This document shows positions 24,265-37,817 of a stretch of 64,000 nt of DNA, piece after piece. A program made the position numbers and the translations under genes. This DNA comes from Cenococcum geophilum 1.58 (lineage: Eukaryota; Ascomycota; Dothideomycetes; Gloniales; Gloniaceae), in contig KV748181.1 of NCBI GenBank assembly GCA_001692895.1, positions 1,116,001 to 1,180,000 on the forward strand, read 5' to 3'. Numbering within the stretch: position 1 is the first letter of the stretch; every line of letters starts with the position of its first letter. The notes under the pieces were generated by a model that ran no database searches, was not told the origin of the DNA, and saw only the letters and a program-made list of their open reading frames with translations.

Positions 24265-27200
24265 GATTAGAGAATCTATAATATAAACAGCAGTTAGATT
24301 AGGAGACAAATATATAGACCTAGAGGACTTATTAGTTAAACAAGATGTTTAGACTAAAGATTAAAAGTTTAATACCAAGATTAAGAAGCAAGAAGACTTT
24401 AAGGATCCACTTATAAGACGCGAAAAGAAAGAAACTATAGAGGAATTTAAAGTAAGAATTACCTTATAGCAAGAATAGAAACTAGATAAAAGATTTAGTA
24501 TATTAGGACGTATAAGGGACAGAGCACCCGTATAAAGAATTACTAATAGGCTAAGAGCAGGCATACTAAGAGCTAAGTAGCTTACTAAACTAGAAGATAA
24601 AGAGGATTTAGGGATTCCTACTAGGTTCAAAGAACAATACATAAAGGGCTATTATAACGTAGTAATAAGAAGATACTTCCTTACGGACAGACCGTATATA
24701 CTCTAGCAGCTATATTAAAAGTAGTATAGGCAATAATATAATAATAAGTAGGAAGATTTCTATATGTAGTTAGATAAAAAAAGTTATCTAAGACTACCTA
24801 ATTATGGAAAAAGCAATAAATTATATTAAGGGAGCCTTAATTATAATATTAAAGGATCTAAAGGAATAATTAGAGGACTAAAGAAGCAAAAAATGCGTCT
24901 TAGTACCTGCGAATAAAGTTATAACGTTTAGATTAGTGCGATAGAGGTTTAAACTTAAGGATAAAGACGAGCTAAGAGTTAACCCAAAGCACCTAGCACA
25001 CCACACGCTATTATAGATTGCATATATAGACGATATATATAAGATACACAAAAATCCAAAGGAAAAGAACCGAAAATACCCTATAAGGATATACTGGATA
25101 ATAGATAAATAATAGTATAGGAATGCTAAGTATATACACAGCTGGCATCCGGCAGAAGTCCAAAAGGAAGAAGATTTAATACTTTAACTAGGAAGATTCC
25201 TTATAGAAGAATGCTTAGATAGATAACAATAGTGGGAATGTTTAGAAAACACCTATCTATAGTATATTAAAGATAAAAAGCGAACTAGGTATTAGCTAAA
25301 GAATAAGCCAAGTATAATAGGATTAAGTAGCCAATAGTTAGGAAAAGTAGAGGCCTATAGGACTAGAGGGAGCTAGTAGTAGAGCCTTAGACCCTTAAAG
25401 GAATTTAAGGATAACACCTAAACCTAAAAATTAAATAGTAAGATTAGCAGTTTAAAGTATTAGTAGATAGTAGAGCAACGCGAAACTATATTTTACTAGT
25501 AGTAGTTAAAAGGATGGGGCTACTATATAGGCAAAAAGAGCATCCTTATCTATTAGTAACAATTTTAGGAGATCTAATAGCCTACGGAGGAGGTATTATT
25601 AATCTTAAAATAGGACCAATTTAGATAACTATTAAAGGGAGATAAGTTAAGATGTCTTTTAATATATTACTATTAGAGAATAATAAAGCAGTATTAGGAA
25701 TGCCTTAGTTATAGAAATATAATCTAAAGATTAATTAGGTTATAGGTTAGGTTAATATTAAAAATATATAATAACATAAGATGTAATAATAAACTAAGTT
25801 AGTATAGTACTAAGTTGGAGCGATATATAAGGAGACCAGTTAAGGATTAAGCTATATACTAAAGAGATACCATAAGTATAGTAAAAAGCTATAGTTACTA
25901 GAAAGTGAAAAGCTATTAGAGTATATAGTATAGGATTATAAGATAGAGCTAGAACTAGAAATAAGTTTAAGGTTTTACCTAACTTATAAGTTAACAGAAA
26001 AAGAGTTATAGGCACTTAAGGAGTTTGTCTAGGAAAATCTTTAAAAAGGATATATTAGACTATCGCAGTTATTAGCAGGATATCCAGTACTATTCGTACT
26101 AAAGAAGAATAGAAAACTTAGGCTATGCATCGACTATAAATAGTTAAATAGCATTACTAGGAAGGATAGGTATCCTTTACCCTTAATTAGCGAAATTTAA
26201 GATAGGGTTGGTAACGCGTAAATCTTTATAAAGATAGATCTAAAATAGGCGTACTATTAGATTAGAATTAAGGAAGGCAATAAATAAAAGGCAGCCTTTA
26301 GGTTAAAGGAAGGACTATATAAACTACTAGTTATATAATTTAGGCTTATAAACGCACTAGTAACGTTTTAGAAGCGTATTAATAATGTATTAAGAGAATA
26401 CTTAGATAAATTTGTTATGGTATACCTTAATAATATTATTATCTACTTAATAAGTAAGAAAGAATATAAAGAATATGTTAAATGGGTCTTAAAGAGACTA
26501 TAGGAAGAACAGATGCTAGTAGTAATTAAGAAATACGAGTTCTTTACTAGAAAGACAGATTTTATTAAATTTATTATTAAACTAGGCTAACTTAGCATAG
26601 ATCCTAAGAAGATTAAGGCTATAGTAAATTAGCAAGAACTAGAAAATATAATATAGTTAAGGTTATTTCTAGGGTTCTGCAATTACTGCAGAAGGTTTAT
26701 AGCTTAATAGTTAAAGGATATTAAGCCACTTATAAGATTAATAAAGAAGGAAGAACTATAGGTATAAAGAGAGGAATAAAAGGAACTGTTTAAGAAAATT
26801 AAATAGTTGTTTACCTAGGAGCTAGTTCTTAAAATCTATTAACCACAGTTAGAGATAGTGGTTAAGATAGATATATTAGACTATATACTAGGAGCATACT
26901 TTCTATAGAAATATAAGGATAGATGGCACCTAGTGGCATACTATAGTTAAAAGATAACACTACTAGAACTAAACTATAACATCTATAATAAGGAGTTATT
27001 AGAAATAGTTATAGTACTAAAGGAATAGAGATTATTCTTATAAGGCATAAAAAAACTATTTATAGTTAAAACGGATTATAAGAACCTAATGGGGTTCCTA
27101 ATAATAAAAGAACTTAATTGTAGATAAGTTAGATAGGTAGAGATGCTTATAGAATACTATTTTAAGATTTAGTATATTAAGGGTACAGAGAATATATAAG

Positions 27201-28739
27201 CAGACGCTCTAAGTAGAAAGGCTAAACTATAAAATGATAAAAAGCTATTAGGGGCTTTATTGCGAAAGGATATAGATAGATTAATTAGGTATAATTATCC
27301 GAAAATTATAGCAATATAAGAAGAACAGATCTATAATTTATTAGAGAGTGATTAGATATAAAAGATCTAAGATATATAGGTAGAGAATTTAGACTTAGAG
27401 CAGTATAAAAATTAAGAAGTAATATATATACTAAGGTCTATTGCAAAGGAGTTTGTTAAGTTATTTTATAAGGGATTAACTTAAGGATATAACGGAGCTA
27501 TAGGCTTAGTGTTAAGACTTTAAAAAGAATATATTATTAATAGAATTTAGGGACTAGCTAGGTAAGTTATAAAAGAATATCTAGATTGCTAAAGGAATAA
27601 ACTAATAAGGTATAAGCTATATAGAGAGCTATAACCTATTAAAATACTAGAGAGACTATAGGAGGTTATATTATAGGACTTTATTATTAAGTTACTAAAG
27701 TTAAGAGATCCTATCACCAGATAAGATTATAATGCGATTTTAGTAATAGTAGACAAGCTTATAAAGTGGGGATACTTTATAGCATATTTAGAAGAAATAT
27801 TAGCGGAAGATATTACTAGAATTTATATTAAAGAAGTGTTTATAAGATATAGAGTACTAAATAAGATTATATTAGACAGAGATCTAAGATTTATAGTAGT
27901 ATTCTAGGAAGTGTTCTTAGCAGAGTAAAGAGTTTAAGTAGTAACTTTTACCGTATATTATCTACAGACAGACGGTTAAACAGAAAGATTAAATTAAACA
28001 CTAGAATAATATCTAAGGTATTATATTAATTATACACAGAATAATTGGGTATCGCTATTATTAGTTATATAGTTTACATATAATACAACACTATAAGAAG
28101 GAATGGGCACGTTACTATTTAAGGCGAATTATAGATATAAGCTAAGGACCTTATTATCGCTATATTAAGCAAAGAAGATAAGTAGTATAGCTAAGTAAAG
28201 AATAAAGAGTTTAATAAATCTTTATGCAGACCTTATGGAAACAGCTAAGGTGGTACAGTAAAGGATAAAAAAGTATTACGATGCTAAGAGATCTAAGGGA
28301 CTAGATCTTAAGGAGGGAGATAAAGTATGGCTACTATATAAAAATTTTAAGAGTTAACNACTAAGTAAGAAGTTNGACTATNTNAGACTAGGACCTTTTA
28401 AAATNNNNNAGANNATTTCANNAGTTANNTTTAANTTAAACCTACCAGCTAAAATAAAGATCTACCCTATATAGTATATCGCAATGCTAGAGCCAGCATA
28501 CGGAAATATTAAGCTACTAGTTTATAAAGCAGACACGTATAAAGGACAAGAGGAAGACAAATAGTAAGTTTTAAAGATCGTTAGTTATAAGGACGTAGAT
28601 AATAAAATATAGTATAAAGTAAAGTAAATAGGCTATAATAAGACTACCTAGGAGCTACTAGAGAACCTAAAAAACGCTATAGGAAAGGTATAGGAGTATT
28701 AAAAGAGAAAAGGTTAGGTAATATTAATAAAGAGGAATT

Positions 28740-29640
28740 ACCAAAGAATAAGTCACCTAAGGGGGACCTAGGAAGAGCGACTACTAAACTACTTAAAGTT
28801 GTTTCCTTCTCTATTAGAAGAAAACCCGTTCTTTTATTACTAAGTTCCTATAAACCCTATTAAATAAGTTTCTACTCCTTTAAACAAACCTTCTTATAAA
28901 CACGTTCTAAACGCTAAAGATGAGCGTAAGCTAAACGCTAAACTTTAAGAACACGTGCAGACTTTTTTAAAGCATATTAGACCGCAAGTAGCGCTAAGGA
29001 TAGCTTACTATTAAGCTTTATAGCGGTAGATTAAACACGAGACCCTATAATAAATTACTTAGGGAACTTAGAGACTATTAAGAGTTATAAGACGCGTATA
29101 CTTAGCGTTAAAAATTAAGTAAATATTACAGGACAATTAAACGTTTACTTTAGTGCACTCTGTATAGGAAGAGGGCTACTAAGATAAAGGACTTGCCAAC
29201 GTAATATAGACTAACCCCTCTTTCGCATAATAAGAATATAGAGATAGTATTACTTTACTAAGTAACAGTATAGAAGAAACTATACGCGTATAATAAAAAG
29301 TTAAAGAAAAAAAAGGTGCTTTAGGCATTATAAGTAACGATATTAACCAAATTAATTAGATGGATATTACACCTCTAGTAAATAACTTAGAGATACTAGG
29401 TATCTTTAAGGACGAAGATAAAGAGGAGGGAAATGGTATTACGGACGCTTTAAGTACAATATTACGACTACTTAGAGAAGAGTTAGAGGAAGCTAGTTAG
29501 TTAATATAAGCACGGTCTAAGATAGAACTCGTAGAACTATATAACGAGGAATAGTAAGCAGAGTTATATAATGTAATCTATGTAATCTATATAATTTGCG
29601 AGATCTATAACAGAGCGAATAAAGCAGATAGAGTAGACAA
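28740..29640 (+). pseudogene. Extra 3' reading frame of the F/G/H Gypsy family
   Basis: Downstream of, and in a different frame from, the chromodomain tail lies a frame of about 300 codons. In copy F every in-frame stop I found between 28868 and 29600 is TAA or TAG, none TGA, so each could be a RIP-mutated Gln codon. Reading it through gives an acidic, helix-rich product with conserved blocks such as ALGIISN, then PLVNNLEILGIFKDED, then LLREELEEAS. The last part lies inside the 3' LTR. The same blocks occur in copies G and H. I recognise no known domain. The position is that of an env-like ORF, but no signal peptide or membrane segment is evident. Confidence 0.55.
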
Positions 29641-29857
29641 AGTAATGACTTTCTTAGGAGTACGGTTGTATATTTAAGGACCCTTAGTCCCTACCTAGAT
29701 AGTTCCTTCCTTATAGTAATTTTTAGAATACAATTAGAGTTAATCTGTTGGGCAACCACTCTACTAGTTATTATTACGTTGTTAACTTACTTGCAATACT
29801 TATATACCTAGCCCATTAATAAGTCCACCGTAGTTCCTACTACAAGGCTCCGTTACA
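29437..29857 (+). repeat. 3' LTR of Gypsy piece F (421 bp)
   Basis: It runs from TATTACGG (TGTTACGG before RIP) to CCGTTACA. It is the same size as the LTR at 47124-47544 and similar along its length. It abuts inverted gag sequence at 29858 without an obvious target duplication. Confidence 0.8.
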
Positions 29858-31546
29858 CTCTTACTTATAGGTATCCTTATTTATACTCCAAATTTTTAGT
29901 CCCTTAGATTCTTTAATCCTAAGCTTAATTCTTTCTTAAGCTATACTTTAGCCTTAGTTTAACTAGGCTTTATTAGTATTCTTATCTTATTTTAAGAGTT
30001 TTAAATTTTACTTATCTTGCTTTAAGAATCTTATGCCTTTAAGAAACTTTATCCTAAGCTTATTTATATATTATTAAACTAAGCCGTTACTCTACTCTAT
30101 TAGTTATTATCTATTATAGGTCCCTAAGCGTGCCTTATCTTATCTTAAGAATTTTAATAATTTCTTATCTTGTCTTAAAAATCTTAAGCCTTTAGCCTTT
30201 TACCTTTATTAAGTAGTAAGCTAGCACTAGTAGTTATTTACTTACTTAATTGTCTTTAGATATTACTCCTTCTATCTTATAAAGCAATAGATACTATATT
30301 TAATAGTGTTATAATACCTATTACTAAACCTTACTTTATAGCGGTTTTAGTTTCTACTTTTATTACGTTATTAAGGTTTAAATACCCCTAGTTAGTTCCT
30401 TTTTCTACCTTATCGCTATTAGTTAATAAGTACTTTAACTCTATTATTATTATTACTAATCTTTATCTATATATTACTATAATATCTTAATCTAGCTTAT
30501 AAAGTTAATCTTATTCTTTATTTAACTCTATAGTTCCTTTAAGTCCTCTTAACTTTAGCTCTTATAGCTAATAGCTTATAATATACTTAGCGTCTTTATA
30601 AATTTAGCATATATTATTATAACAAAACGTAAAACTTTAGATTAAATTTTTTTTTAATTCCTTATAGTATACTATCATCCCTCTATATATATATATTATA
30701 TACTATTAGTCTAGTTTCCTTTACTATATAATAACTCTAACTGCTTCTATAGTCTCTAGTAAAATAATACTATTTTTTATAATTTATATAAGCTCTATTT
30801 TTAAACCATTACTTTTACTATAGAGTTTACTTAAACGTCTTCTATTACTAAGATCCTTAATTTAGCCTATACTTTTTAATCCTATAATTACTTAATCTTT
30901 AACTTCTAGGTTTTTATAGTTATTTCCTCTATTTCTTATAGGTTTATTTAGTACCACTTAAGTCTATTAGCTTTACGCCATACTATAGTTTTTAATTTAG
31001 CTTTAGTTATTATGTACTTTACGTCTTATATAACTATAAAACTCTATCCTAACCTTTCTTAGCCTATTCCCTTTAAAAGATCCTATTATTAATTTTAATT
31101 GCTTAATCTATTAAATCCCTAAGGGTATTTATATCTTTTATTAGAATAATTACATCTTAGACTTTAGCCTTAAGTCCCTATTTATACTATACTATAAGCG
31201 CCCTATTATTCTATTTAACCTATATAGCTAACGTCTAAAACTATATTATATACTTAATTGCTAAAGTTTACTATATTAAGTCCTAAAGCTTTTTTTTTAC
31301 TATAGTTATTACTTCCGGGTCCCTAAATATCTATATTAATTATTCCATAAATTTAGTCTAATTTATAAATATATATTATACTTCCTAATTAATAGTTGTT
31401 ATACTATTATTCTATATTTCCATAAGATAGGGTTTAAACTATTTAAGCGCCCTTCCCATTAGGAATAATCCTGCGTACGCTACTTAATCTATAGGTATTA
31501 CTAACTTTACTCCTTCCTATATAACTTTAAAGTGTATTTATGTAAG
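29858..31546 (-). mobile_element. Chromodomain Gypsy piece I, gag part (left of Copia B)
   Basis: Reverse-strand gag sequence matching G from about 56390 upward. It is interrupted at 31547 by Copia B and resumes at 37818. It contains no open frame of note and is strongly RIP-mutated. With piece F it makes up a full element lacking only about 19 bp at the junction. Confidence 0.75.
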
Positions 31547-31551
31547 GAATC

Positions 31552-31737
31552 TATCGGGAATGAGGCAAGTTGCCGTCGCATAAAGCATATTGCCGTCACA
31601 TGTCAACGTGGCCCTAGCGTGGTGAGGAACCTTAAGTTCCTTACCCCTTTCCTTATTCCTATTAATAAGAATTAACCAACATCACTGTAACCCTACTCGA
31701 GTAGTCATTATTAGTGAGTCACCCTATGTTTCTAATA
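31552..31737 (+). repeat. 5' LTR of Copia B (186 bp)
   Basis: Starts TATCGGGAAT (TG changed to TA by RIP) and ends TCTAATA. It carries a hairpin GAGGAAC / GTTCCTT around CTTAA. Confidence 0.9.
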
Positions 31738-34700
31738 CTGATTAGTGGTTAAATACACAGTTAACCATAAAGCAGCTAGGTTTTTGAATAGAAGAGATAG
31801 TCTTATGCAGGGGTGCTATATACGCTTATATGGAATGGATCCCGGCGATACTATACTACCTTAGACTTACGAAAAACTAATAATAGAAGTGTTACTAAGT
31901 ACTAGGAGATACTAAGTTGCGTCTATTATATAGAATAACCACGTTTACGAAGATTTGGTCGAGTACTTTAGGTCAGAAGTATTACTAAACCTATAGTCCT
32001 AAAATCAACGTCCGAAATATATTAAACAACTATATATATAAAGATTTGGTTAAATACTTTAGGTTAGAAGTATCACTAAACCTACGGTCCTAAAGTTAAC
32101 GTCTAAAACGCGTTAACAACATCTTAATTACCTACCTTTTAATAGTAAACCTACGAGATTCTATAAAGCCAAAAACCCTACCTACCTTTAACGTACGACA
32201 CCCCGTTAATTCTATACCTACTATAGCGTTAACCTACCCAAAGAAGTACGAGAAAAGCATTAACCTAGAGACGTAGGATATAGACATTAACCCTATAAAC
32301 GCTGAGGAATAGGACCTAAACGGATTCTTAGTATACTATATAGTATACTATATAGATAGCGAATATAATAATACTGAGCTATAGTATTGTATAAAGGAGG
32401 ACTTTATTAGATGGATAAAGGAAATATAGGCTCTCGCGAAGAAGGACGTTATATAAGACTTCCGTAACTTCCTTTGGGAGAATAGAGTATTTGTCCCTAT
32501 AAATAGGGGTACTATTAGAGATAATATCCAGGAGTAAGTTATTAATATAAAAGAAGAGCACAAATAGACTCTATAAGAGGTTAAGCACCAACTACACACT
32601 AAAAGGAAGCTTAACTTATAATAGAATCCAAATAATACGCTAATAGAGACGCGCTCTAATTCTATTGCTCTAGGCATAAGTTCTCATATTCCATATCTAT
32701 TGCTTCTACCTCTATCTCTAGCTCCCCAGGATCTACTAATTCAACTAGTAATGTTAACCACTACCCCTTAAGAGCAAGCGCAAGATCCCCTTGCTTCGCA
32801 ATTTAATAACCTTTAAACTCTACTATAGGAAGATTAGGTACCACGCCGTGTTCTACTAAGCCCTATATCTCTACTATAGCCTATAAAGCAATCCCCACCT
32901 TAATCTCTAATGCAATTTTAATGTGGTTTAATACTACTTAGAGGCACCTTAAAAATACTTATAGAGCTTACGAAGCTCTATATAGACTAGGAGAAGAAGT
33001 TTGGCAGGGAACTATATAACATCCTTAATTTAAAGCTGCGTATCTTCTACAACTGTTGCTAGAAGGTTGGACTAAAACCTAACCAATATCATAACGCCTA
33101 TTCTATTATACTTAAGGGCCGCGCCAGTACCTTTTATTATAATTGTTTGGTAGGAAAAGGATATAATTTTAACTAAATAATATATAAGATAAGATGCCAC
33201 TTTAAAACAGAAGAGAATAAGTAGCAATATATATTAGAGTAGAGAGAGACTACCTTTCTAAAAATTATTGCTACGAACCTAGGTGTCTCTCGGCTTAATT
33301 ATCTTTAAAAGCTCTTTAATTAACTTTAGATAATTTAGCATGGTTTATCTAAATTATATTAAGAGGACCTTAGCCTACGCGATTAAGTCATTAGCGTATG
33401 CTAAGGTATTAAAGAATACAATCTCGCTCTCTTTAACCCTATAAGTACTTATAAAGGAGTATATGCTTAATTAAGATCCTCTATTAGTACCGCTCTACGC
33501 TCTTAAGAAGTATAGTAATTTAACACCTAACTCTAACCTACCTTAATTAACCTGGCCAACCAACACAATTATAACTGGACTAATTAAATATATAGTGGAC
33601 GTAGTAGGGGATACGGTAAAGGGTATGGTTAACGTTAACTATAAGGTAATTATAAAGGTCCTTATAGAGGTTTACTTCGGAGCGATTATTAGAAGAAGTG
33701 CTACGTTTATAAGAAGCCAAATTACTAGTTAACTAGACACCCTCTTAATAGACAAAAGAAGGTATATAATAGGTTTCACTAGAGCGCATAAAACGTTAGA
33801 AACTGAGAGGTTATTATAGCCTACTTCTAAAACTTCCTAGTTTAATATAAAGGCAAAGAAGATCTTAAGGGTAAAGTTAACGAGGCCGAACAGCTCCTTA
33901 TGGATATAGAAATTAAGGACTACTCTCCTAACTAATACTTTACTAAGTATAGTAAGGTAAATGGTATATAAACTATTGCTATCCTTAATAACTAATCTAC
34001 GCTCCATTCTATTATAAAGTTAGATATCTTTAATAAGCTAAAGGAAAGTTCCGCATTCTCCTTTAATAATAAATACTCGGCGAATGTCTTCTATAGCATT
34101 ATACTAGATACTAGAGCCGCAGGAGTATCTATAGCAGAAGAGCCTTAAGTTTAAGCTCTTTAGTAGCTTAATAGCTCTATTTAAATTAACTAATTAATAG
34201 CAGGCTAATATACAATTCGCTTTAGTAAGGGTACTGTAATCTCTCTTAGTATAATTAAGGTCTAAACCCCGTTAGGATATATTACTTTCTATATTATTCC
34301 TATAAATACCTTATTTCTATTCTATATCTAAGATATAGATAAATTAGGTGTTAAGCTTAATAACCTTAAGAATATGCTTATCTAGGGAAATAATCGGGTG
34401 CCCGTTATACGTAAGTAGGGTCACCCTTAGTTGCTCCTTTAACAGCTAAAAAGGAGCGTTGCTTAGAGCTACCTAACTAAGTTAGAGTTACGTTAACTAT
34501 ACCGTTGTTTTAGCCACCTATCTGTTTACTAATTACTTAGGGTTTTTTAGTAAGTAGGTTATAAAGTTAAGGTTAAGGTAATTAAATATCTTATAAAGTA
34601 TTACTACCACTGCCAAATAAACCAGAAGTCCTTTGGCCGATTTAAGTTTACTCTTAAAGATAACTATAACTTTAACTTCTATATTATTATAGATGTTATA

Positions 34701-37506
34701 TATCTTAGCGGCAAGCCAGTACTCTAAGTTATTAACTTCTTAACCTCTTTCTAAGCCGCACGCTTTTTGAAAGATATATTAGCTAGGAATATATAGGATA
34801 CTCTTTAATTATGCTGGATTAATATCTACCTAGAACCCCCTAATTAAATTGTTTATAATATAGGAAAGAACTTCTTATTTATAGAGTTTTAATAATAGGT
34901 AAAGGCAATAATAATTAAGGTTAAGGAAGTCCCTATTAAGGCATATAATAGTATTAGAAAAGTAAAATAATATTATACGCCATTACGCCGCGTATATAAG
35001 ATTATTTCTTTAGAACTAGAGGGTGCTAGCGAAGAGCTTATCCTATAGATAGCTGTTAAGGCTATTAATGATACCACTGGCCTAGATGGGCTTATACCTA
35101 CGTTGCTAGTCTTTGGCGCCTACCCTTAAATAACTAACGATTCTCTACTATCTCCCTCTATTACGTAATGAGCTAAGGCTATTTATAAGGCAACGAAGGA
35201 GGTATAACGTCTCTACGCTATACGCTAGGTTAACAACGTACTAGGAATAAGAAATGGCCTAAATACCTTAACTACGCTTAATCTGCCACTNTAATCNNAN
35301 GTACGNGTATNGCGTNAAAAGGGANNATNGTTAGGCCNANATAAACTNATTNNAATTAATAGTTAAACTTATACTCTTTAGATGCCCTATAGACCTACTT
35401 AATTCCGCTTAACCGTTATTAAGCTCTACTATAGGGATAATAGCTCTAAGCCTTTATAGGATACCCTAAAGAATACCCTAAAGGAGAACTATAATTAATA
35501 TGCTTTAGAAGGTAAAGGCAATTCTAATATAATTATAGTAAATATACCGCAACTATGACGCGGTAGAGGTCGCCTAAAGGGATTACGAAATTGCTAATAT
35601 CTTATTAATTTTAAAGAGTAATTCGTTACCGCTATTAAGAATAGAGATGAACTATTAATGGCCTTTATAATAGCTAAAGAGAAGGCTAACTTTAAACTCG
35701 CAAAATAGCTTTAAAAGGAAGGCCGTATTATAACTCTAGGAGCTCCTTTTTAAGTATCTAATAAGTAGGAGATTAACGGTCTTATTATAAGAGGAGTCTT
35801 TAAATTTAAGAAATACGACCCTACTAAGTTTAATGGAGTCCGCATATTTAAGTTAAAAATGGTTAATAAGATTAAAGGCAAAGCTACTGATACCCTATTT
35901 AAGAAGTTAAGGCTAGTTATTTAAGGTTATAATAATAATGGTAAGGAAGTAATTCTTATGTAATTCCCTATAATTTAACAAGCTAGTTAACGAGTTATTG
36001 TTATACTAGCTCCCTCCTTAATAAAGAATAGGATGGCGGTTTACCTATAAGATATTACTTAGGCCTACACCCAATTAGAGACGCGCCTTTAGCGCTTAAT
36101 ACTAGTATACCTTCTAGAGTAAATTCATCACTAATATCCCGAGGATATAATTATAGTTATACTTAAGCCATTATATAGAATCGCAGAGGTAGGAACTTAT
36201 TAGTAGGCTACTTATAGCAAGTACTATAAGGAGAAGCTTTTAATAACTACTTCTATATTTAATCTCTGCTTCCTTATTATAACTACAGGAACTCTATTTA
36301 GAATTATTAGTATATAAACGGATAATATAATTATCTTAGAAGACGACCAATTCTTAGCTCTTAAAGAAAATAAGCTAGTAAAGGTAAACCTTATAGCAAA
36401 GCCAAAGGAAAGACTTAACTTAGTAATACTATTACTCTTTAATAGATATATCCTCTCCCTAAATAAGGGCTCTATTGCTTTACGCCAGAAGGGTTAAGGT
36501 AAGAAGATTAACATTATTAACGTTAATTTTCTAAAGTAAGGATATATGGAGCAACGCGCTCGCGGAGCTTATATGGCTTCTATTTGTTAACCTAAGGCTT
36601 CCTTTAATCTCTTTATTGCCGCTTAATACTAGGAACTAACTAAAGATGACATTCTTACCCTAAATAAGCATCTTTTTTGGTAAATGAACCATCTTAATAG
36701 GGGACTACTCTATGTGCCTATTAACCTTTCTACCGCTAAGCTCTTTGTATTTATTAATAGATTATTTATAAATAATAAAGATTTTAGCTCCTAGCTAGGA
36801 TATAAGATTATTATTATAAATAAATCTACTAGAAAGAATAACTTCACGATCTACAGTAACCTTATTTATTAGAGCTTAACTAAGAGTAAGCGTATTACTT
36901 AAAGCGTTCTAGCGTTAGAGATATATAGAATAGTCGGCGGAGTTAATATGGTAATTACAATTGGAACTACCCTTAAGATAATTATAGACCGGCTTGAACT
37001 TCCCGCTATCCCTACAATTATATATACCAACTTATATTCCCTCTATAAGTGTTTAGTTAAGCTTAGTACTATAAAGGAGAAGCGTCTTATAATCGATATT
37101 ATGGCACTTTAGTAGTCCTACAAGCGTTAAGAACTCTTTAAGATCTAATAGATTAATAGCCAAAATAACCTAGCAGATGTGATAATAAAGGCAAACCTAA
37201 ACAAGGCACTAGAGACGTTTATTAATATAAATACTCTATATATATAAGTTAAAGGTTAGGTTAAGAGGGAAATTTAGAGAAGTTAAGATCTTATAGAACT
37301 TTAACCACCAGTTAAAGTTATCTAATTAGTTAGATTCTTGCTAAGAGCGCCGCGCCTAATCAATTTAGGTAGTAGTGTAGACTTTTACTAACCAATTAGG
37401 ATTTTCTATACCCGGCATAGAAAATCGCCATTAGCTTGCTTACTACTAGCGTCTTAGCGGCCCACCTATCTTCATATTATCTACTAAATTCTGCTAACTG
37501 CCGCAT

Positions 37507-37586
37507 TGTTATATATCGTCTGGTTTTGTTATATATTATCTAGTTTTGTTATATATTGTCTGGTATTATTATATACTGTCTGTTTG
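37507..37586. repeat. 20-bp tandem repeat, four copies, near the 3' LTR of Copia B
   Basis: Four 20-bp units of the type TGTTATATATTGTCTGGTTT, with transitions between copies, followed by a short TA run. They are absent from the equivalent place in Copia A. Confidence 0.8.
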
Positions 37587-37626
37587 TATATATATATATA
37601 ATAACCACAAAAAGAAGAGTTGCTAG

Positions 37627-37812
37627 TGTCGGGAATAAGGCAAGTTGCCGTCGTATAAAGCATATTGCCGTTACGTGTTAATATAGCCCTAGCGTAGTAA
37701 GGAACCTTAAGTTCCTTACCCCTTTCCTTATTCCTATTAATAAGAATCAACCAACATCACTGTAACCCTACTCAAGTAGTCGTTATTGGTGAGTCACCCT
37801 ATGTTTCCAACA
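37627..37812 (+). repeat. 3' LTR of Copia B (186 bp)
   Basis: Starts TGTCGGGAAT and ends TTTCCAACA, followed by GAATC. The same hairpin as in the 5' copy is present. Confidence 0.9.
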
Positions 37813-37817
37813 GAATC

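Larger units (their letters stand above)
24265..29857 (+). mobile_element. Chromodomain Gypsy piece F (late gag to 3' LTR)
   Basis: Homologous to elements G and H, which lie on the other strand further right. It begins within gag, at the point equivalent to 56370 in G. Protease lies near 25440-25760 (VDSRAT in place of DSGAT), RT near 25980-26620 (LRLCIDY), RNase H near 26860-27260, integrase near 27420-28120, a chromodomain near 28560-28720 (YKVK, ELLENLKNA), an extra downstream frame at about 28740-29640, and a 421-bp LTR at 29437-29857. Most disrupting stops are TAA/TAG. An N cluster lies at 28359-28435. The missing 5' part sits, inverted, directly to the right (29858-38499). Confidence 0.8.
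31552..37812 (+). mobile_element. Copia element B, complete with target duplication
   Basis: Two 186-bp LTRs bound a 6261-bp element flanked by the duplication GAATC (31547-31551 and 37813-37817). The interior is homologous to Copia A. The gag zinc knuckle near 33690-33730 keeps the first cysteine (KCYVYKKPN), and the RNase H end near 37000-37260 reads LYSLYKCLVKLST, then RLIIDIMAL. It ends with a purine tract, AAAAAGAAGAG, before the 3' LTR. RIP-type stops destroy all frames. It sits inside the gag of Gypsy piece I, so it inserted after that element. N bases lie at 35291-35350. Confidence 0.9.

Noticed and set aside
24261..24265. TATAG as a target duplication closing Gypsy E (matching 19353-19357)
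   Set aside because: The sequence before 24261 is integrase, not an LTR, and TATAG is very common in RIP-mutated DNA.
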